DNA of 64,000 nucleotides from Hygrophila difformis (taxonomy: Eukaryota; Streptophyta; Magnoliopsida; Lamiales; Acanthaceae): NCBI GenBank assembly GCA_030278955.1, contig JAOANR010000014.1, positions 698,965 through 762,964 of the forward strand, written 5' to 3'. Under the pieces are notes generated by a model. That model was not told the DNA's origin. It saw nothing but the letters and a program-made list of their open reading frames with translations, and made no database searches. The position numbers were made by a program, and so were the translations under genes. Positions 45,889 to 64,000 of the stretch are shown here, piece by piece (within the stretch, counting starts at the first letter, position 1; the number at the start of each line of letters is the position of its first letter).

Positions 45889-46141
45889 CTTCCTCCGTCT
45901 TGAAATGTTTGTGTCGTTTGGTAATATGCTATTATTCACACACAGACTTTTACTAAAAGTTTTATCATAGTTATACAAGTTAAAATATAACAAAGTAAAA
46001 TCTTGTTAGATTCGTCTCGGCGTGTAGTTTTTAAATATCGAACTTTTATAATGTTTACTTGTACCGAACTTAATATATTAATGATTTAAAATATACATTG
46101 AACTGCATGATATGTGGGTCCGTCAAAAATATTTTAAGAGT
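45889..46141. mobile_element. Stowaway-like MITE 6, right end unclear
   Basis: Starts CTTCCTCCGTCTTG after TA and carries the family core (aaatcttgttagattcgtctcg). The right inverted end is worn, so the border is approximate. Confidence 0.65.
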
Positions 46142-46835
46142 GCATAATTGCATATAAATACATAACAAAAAACATCAAGAAAACATCTCTTCCGTCACAT
46201 AAAATATTTCTCCCATCACGCAAAATAAACAATTTCGTACATAACCCATCTCTCACATCACATAAATCTCTATCCATAAATCAGTGTTGTTAGTAGCACA
46301 ATCAAGAAAACATCTCTCATACATAACACAATTTCATACACATGATAGTTGCATATGCATCCAATTGCACAGTCTCTATCCATAAATCAGTGTTGTTAGT
46401 AAAATGGTTGGGTCACCGACGGCTTTTTGAAAATAAATAAATAAAATTGAAAGTTGAAGCAGAAAAGAGGGAATCGGGCACCAGCCACCAGCAAAGGCAC
46501 AACAAATTCTGTTTTCTGTTGTAATGTTAGTAGTATGTGATATCATCACCCGCAAAGCAACACAATTTGGTCCCAGTGTCTGAAGACGACGTTATGGAAG
46601 TAATAATAATGATAATTAATATTAGTATTGTATACTATGATCAGTGCTTAACTTGTACAGACTGACTGTAGTCGTCACTCGTCAAGAATGATCCTGTCGG
46701 CTGTCAGGATAATAATAATAATATAATTATAATCACGTTCTTCTTCCTGTCGTCTTGCTGCCTCTGTCAGTAAATTCAATATCTACACGACTACACCACC
46801 ATACCACCATGCCCATATTGAGAGATATACTAGTA

Positions 46836-62239
<15,404 letters not shown>

Positions 62240-62529
62240 CTGCAAAAAGAGAAGTACAAAAAAAATGATAATTATGTAAACTGGATATCAAGCACATGGC
62301 CCAAATGATCTTTCTCATTTGTCACTTCACAAAATCAAAATAACAGGCATCAAGAAATACTCATCAAATTGCACACGAAATATATGGCTTCAGTTTGAAG
62401 ATTTTTAATGGATGTATTTTATTCAAATCCAAATTCCCAACAGGTTATGAATGAAAAGCACTAAAAAAACCAAATTTTAAGATCTTTCAAATGGCTATTC
62501 AAAAGCTAAACAATATAGAAAACCTGCTG

Positions 62530-64000
62530 TAGAATTGTGCAATTGTATTTCACTAAAAACGCCTGATAGATTAAAAAAGCAAAGATATAAATAGATAAAA
62601 TACTAACAGAAACCCTAATGGGCTAATCTAACACTCCCACTCAAGGTGAAGCGTACAAGTCAAACGATCCAAGCTTGTTACAAATGAACTCTGCACGAAG
62701 ACCTCGAAGAGCTCTTGCCAATATATCAGAAAGTTGATCATTTGAGAACACATATTCAGTGTTTATGCAACCAGATAACACTTTCTCCCTTGTGAAGTGA
62801 ATCAATCTCAATGTATTCCATTTGTTCATGAAACAGTGAAACACTGGATTTGAAGCAATATGCAGTGCCACCTGATTATGACATAACAATTTCATCTTCT
62901 CTATCTCACAAAACTTGAGTTCACTGATCAGTTGTTTCACCCAAACAAGGTCCTTAATAGCTAAATCCATATCATGCTTCAGCGGTGACAGGAGTAACCA
63001 CATCTTGTTTCTTACCCTTCAACAATAACAAATTACCCCCAACAAAAACACGGTATCCAGAGTGACCATTGTCTATATATAGTAGTCCTTGTCCACAAGA
63101 TCCTTCAATGTACCGCAAGATGCGCAGCGACATTTTCCAATGAGAATCACAGGGAGACTAGAATTGACTCACCACACTTAGTTTCCCGTTGTAGGAGTTG
63201 ATTGCCCTAGAATAGTACTTCCTCCATCCCATTAAATGTGTCCCAAAACTTTTGGGCACGGTATTTTATATGGGTTATATGGGTTATTAGTATTTAATGT
63301 AGAGGTAGATTACTGTTTTAATATAAATGAATTTGTGTGATGAGATTGTAATGAATTTGAATTTTTAATTGATTTATTTATGTATGAAGTGATGTTTATG
63401 GGTTTGAATTTATTAATAGTGGCGGGTTTGAATTTTAATACATTTATTTATTGATATGATGTATTGGGTGTAGATTTGGCGACTAATGTTTAATTATTTC
63501 CTTAAATGTAAATAGAACAAAAATTATTGGAATGGACAAAAAAGGAAAGTGTGACATAGATAAGGGGACAGATGGAGTAGTTTTTAGTATGCTTAATCCT
63601 ACAAATGAAATGTCAGGCCAAGTGAAAGCAAGATATTTAAGCTTCCCAACTAATCGTCTATATCGCCAAGGTCATGTCACCTAAAGGCTACCCCTGGTTT
63701 GGAAGCAATTTTGTGTTTGGATAAATAGGAGAAGCTTTACACTCAATGACACCTGTTTCAACCAATGGAACAACAGCATACTTTCGCTGTAACAAAATAA
63801 TACCTTTCTTTGATTGAGCTATTTTAATCCCCAAAAAATATCTCTGTGGCCCCAAATCATTCTTCTGCAAGTTTTGACTTCAATAGAGTGATACCATTCA
63901 CATCATCGCCAGTGATTCAATATCATCAACTCCAGTGATGTTATCAACATAGACAACCAGATATACATTGTCCCCCGGTGTATGCTTAATTGCTTATGCA
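62530..64000 (-). mobile_element. Copia remnant on the minus strand, upstream of the visible ABCC exons
   Basis: On the minus strand the right part encodes reverse transcriptase pieces (the catalytic motif reads YVDN near 63945, then YFLGIKIAQSKKGIILLQRKYA at 63688-63870) and, further on, an RNase H tail (NQVALHIASNPVFH...FIREK-like, ending near 62641). A purine-rich stretch and an LTR-like start TGTTAGATTAG follow at 62633; the LTR seems only about 100 bp long (to about 62530). Frames are broken and a Stowaway element is nested at 63218-63577. The element runs past the right edge, probably within the next ABCC intron. Confidence 0.8.
63218..63577. mobile_element. Stowaway-like MITE 9, nested in the copia remnant
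   Basis: Ends CTTCCTCCATCCCATTAAATG and GGGACAGATGGAG, flanked by TA, 360 bp. It differs from copies 1-8 inside (gtgtcccaaaacttttgggc near the left end) and so is another subfamily. It splits the copia reverse transcriptase from the RNase H part. Confidence 0.85.

Larger units (their letters stand above)
45042..46835. other. Intergenic region between copia copy 2 and the ABCC gene 3' end
   Basis: Contains two Stowaway-like MITEs, a possible degenerate SINE and a local direct repeat: tctctatccataaatcagtgttgttagta occurs near 46268 and again near 46373. No gene is supported. The right end should contain the ABCC 3' untranslated region. Confidence 0.5.

Overview
This window is eukaryotic nuclear DNA from a flowering plant, most likely a eudicot. 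The genes are split by many GT-AG introns, their products match plant families, and the DNA between and inside genes is packed with plant transposons: Ty1-copia LTR elements, an L1-type LINE, a tRNA-derived SINE, and Stowaway-like, Tourist-like and hAT-like MITEs. I cannot name the species. Exon borders below were read by hand from splice signals, reading-frame continuity and family similarity; no transcript was available.

All six protein-coding genes I could support lie on the minus strand. From left to right they are: (1) OLA1/YchF1, an Obg-like ATPase, cut by the left edge (503-6126); (2) a WPP domain-associated coiled-coil protein (9596-13443); (3) an ArfGAP plus C2 protein of the AGD12/AGD13 type (19131-27716), whose fourth coding intron carries a full-length copia element and a SINE; (4) DRT111/SFPS, the plant SPF45-type splicing factor (29967-32283); (5) the cation-chloride cotransporter CCC1 (33222-39198); (6) an ABCC1/ABCC2-type ABC transporter cut by the right edge (46836 to beyond 62239, 25 coding exons seen). 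The genes do not form an operon or a pathway. Their neighbourhood matches, from memory, two duplicated Arabidopsis segments: At1g30400-At1g30580 (ABCC1, CCC1, DRT111, YchF1) and At2g34660-At2g34730 (ABCC2 and the WAP homologue).

Mobile DNA explains most of the rest. OLA1 intron 1 holds a hAT-like element, another MITE, and a Tourist-like MITE that itself contains a 305-bp insert with plastid rpoC2 sequence. A 5'-truncated LINE with a 15-bp target duplication lies at 14551-18057. A nearly pristine copia element (two 383-bp LTRs differing at one base, open 1343-codon polyprotein) sits antisense in the AGD12-like gene. A related but decayed copia element with a different U3 lies at 39847-45036, between CCC1 and the ABCC gene. 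Further copia remnants lie in ABCC introns, one interrupted by a 500-N assembly gap (53453-53952). At least nine Stowaway-like MITEs are scattered throughout.

I found no CRISPR array, bacterial-type operon, rRNA gene or convincing functional tRNA gene. I do not see a new multi-gene system. The most unusual items are the plastid insertion inside a MITE, the U3 exchange between two otherwise matching copia elements, a probable GC-AG intron in CCC1 next to a Stowaway element, and the transposon crowding of the CCC1 upstream region.
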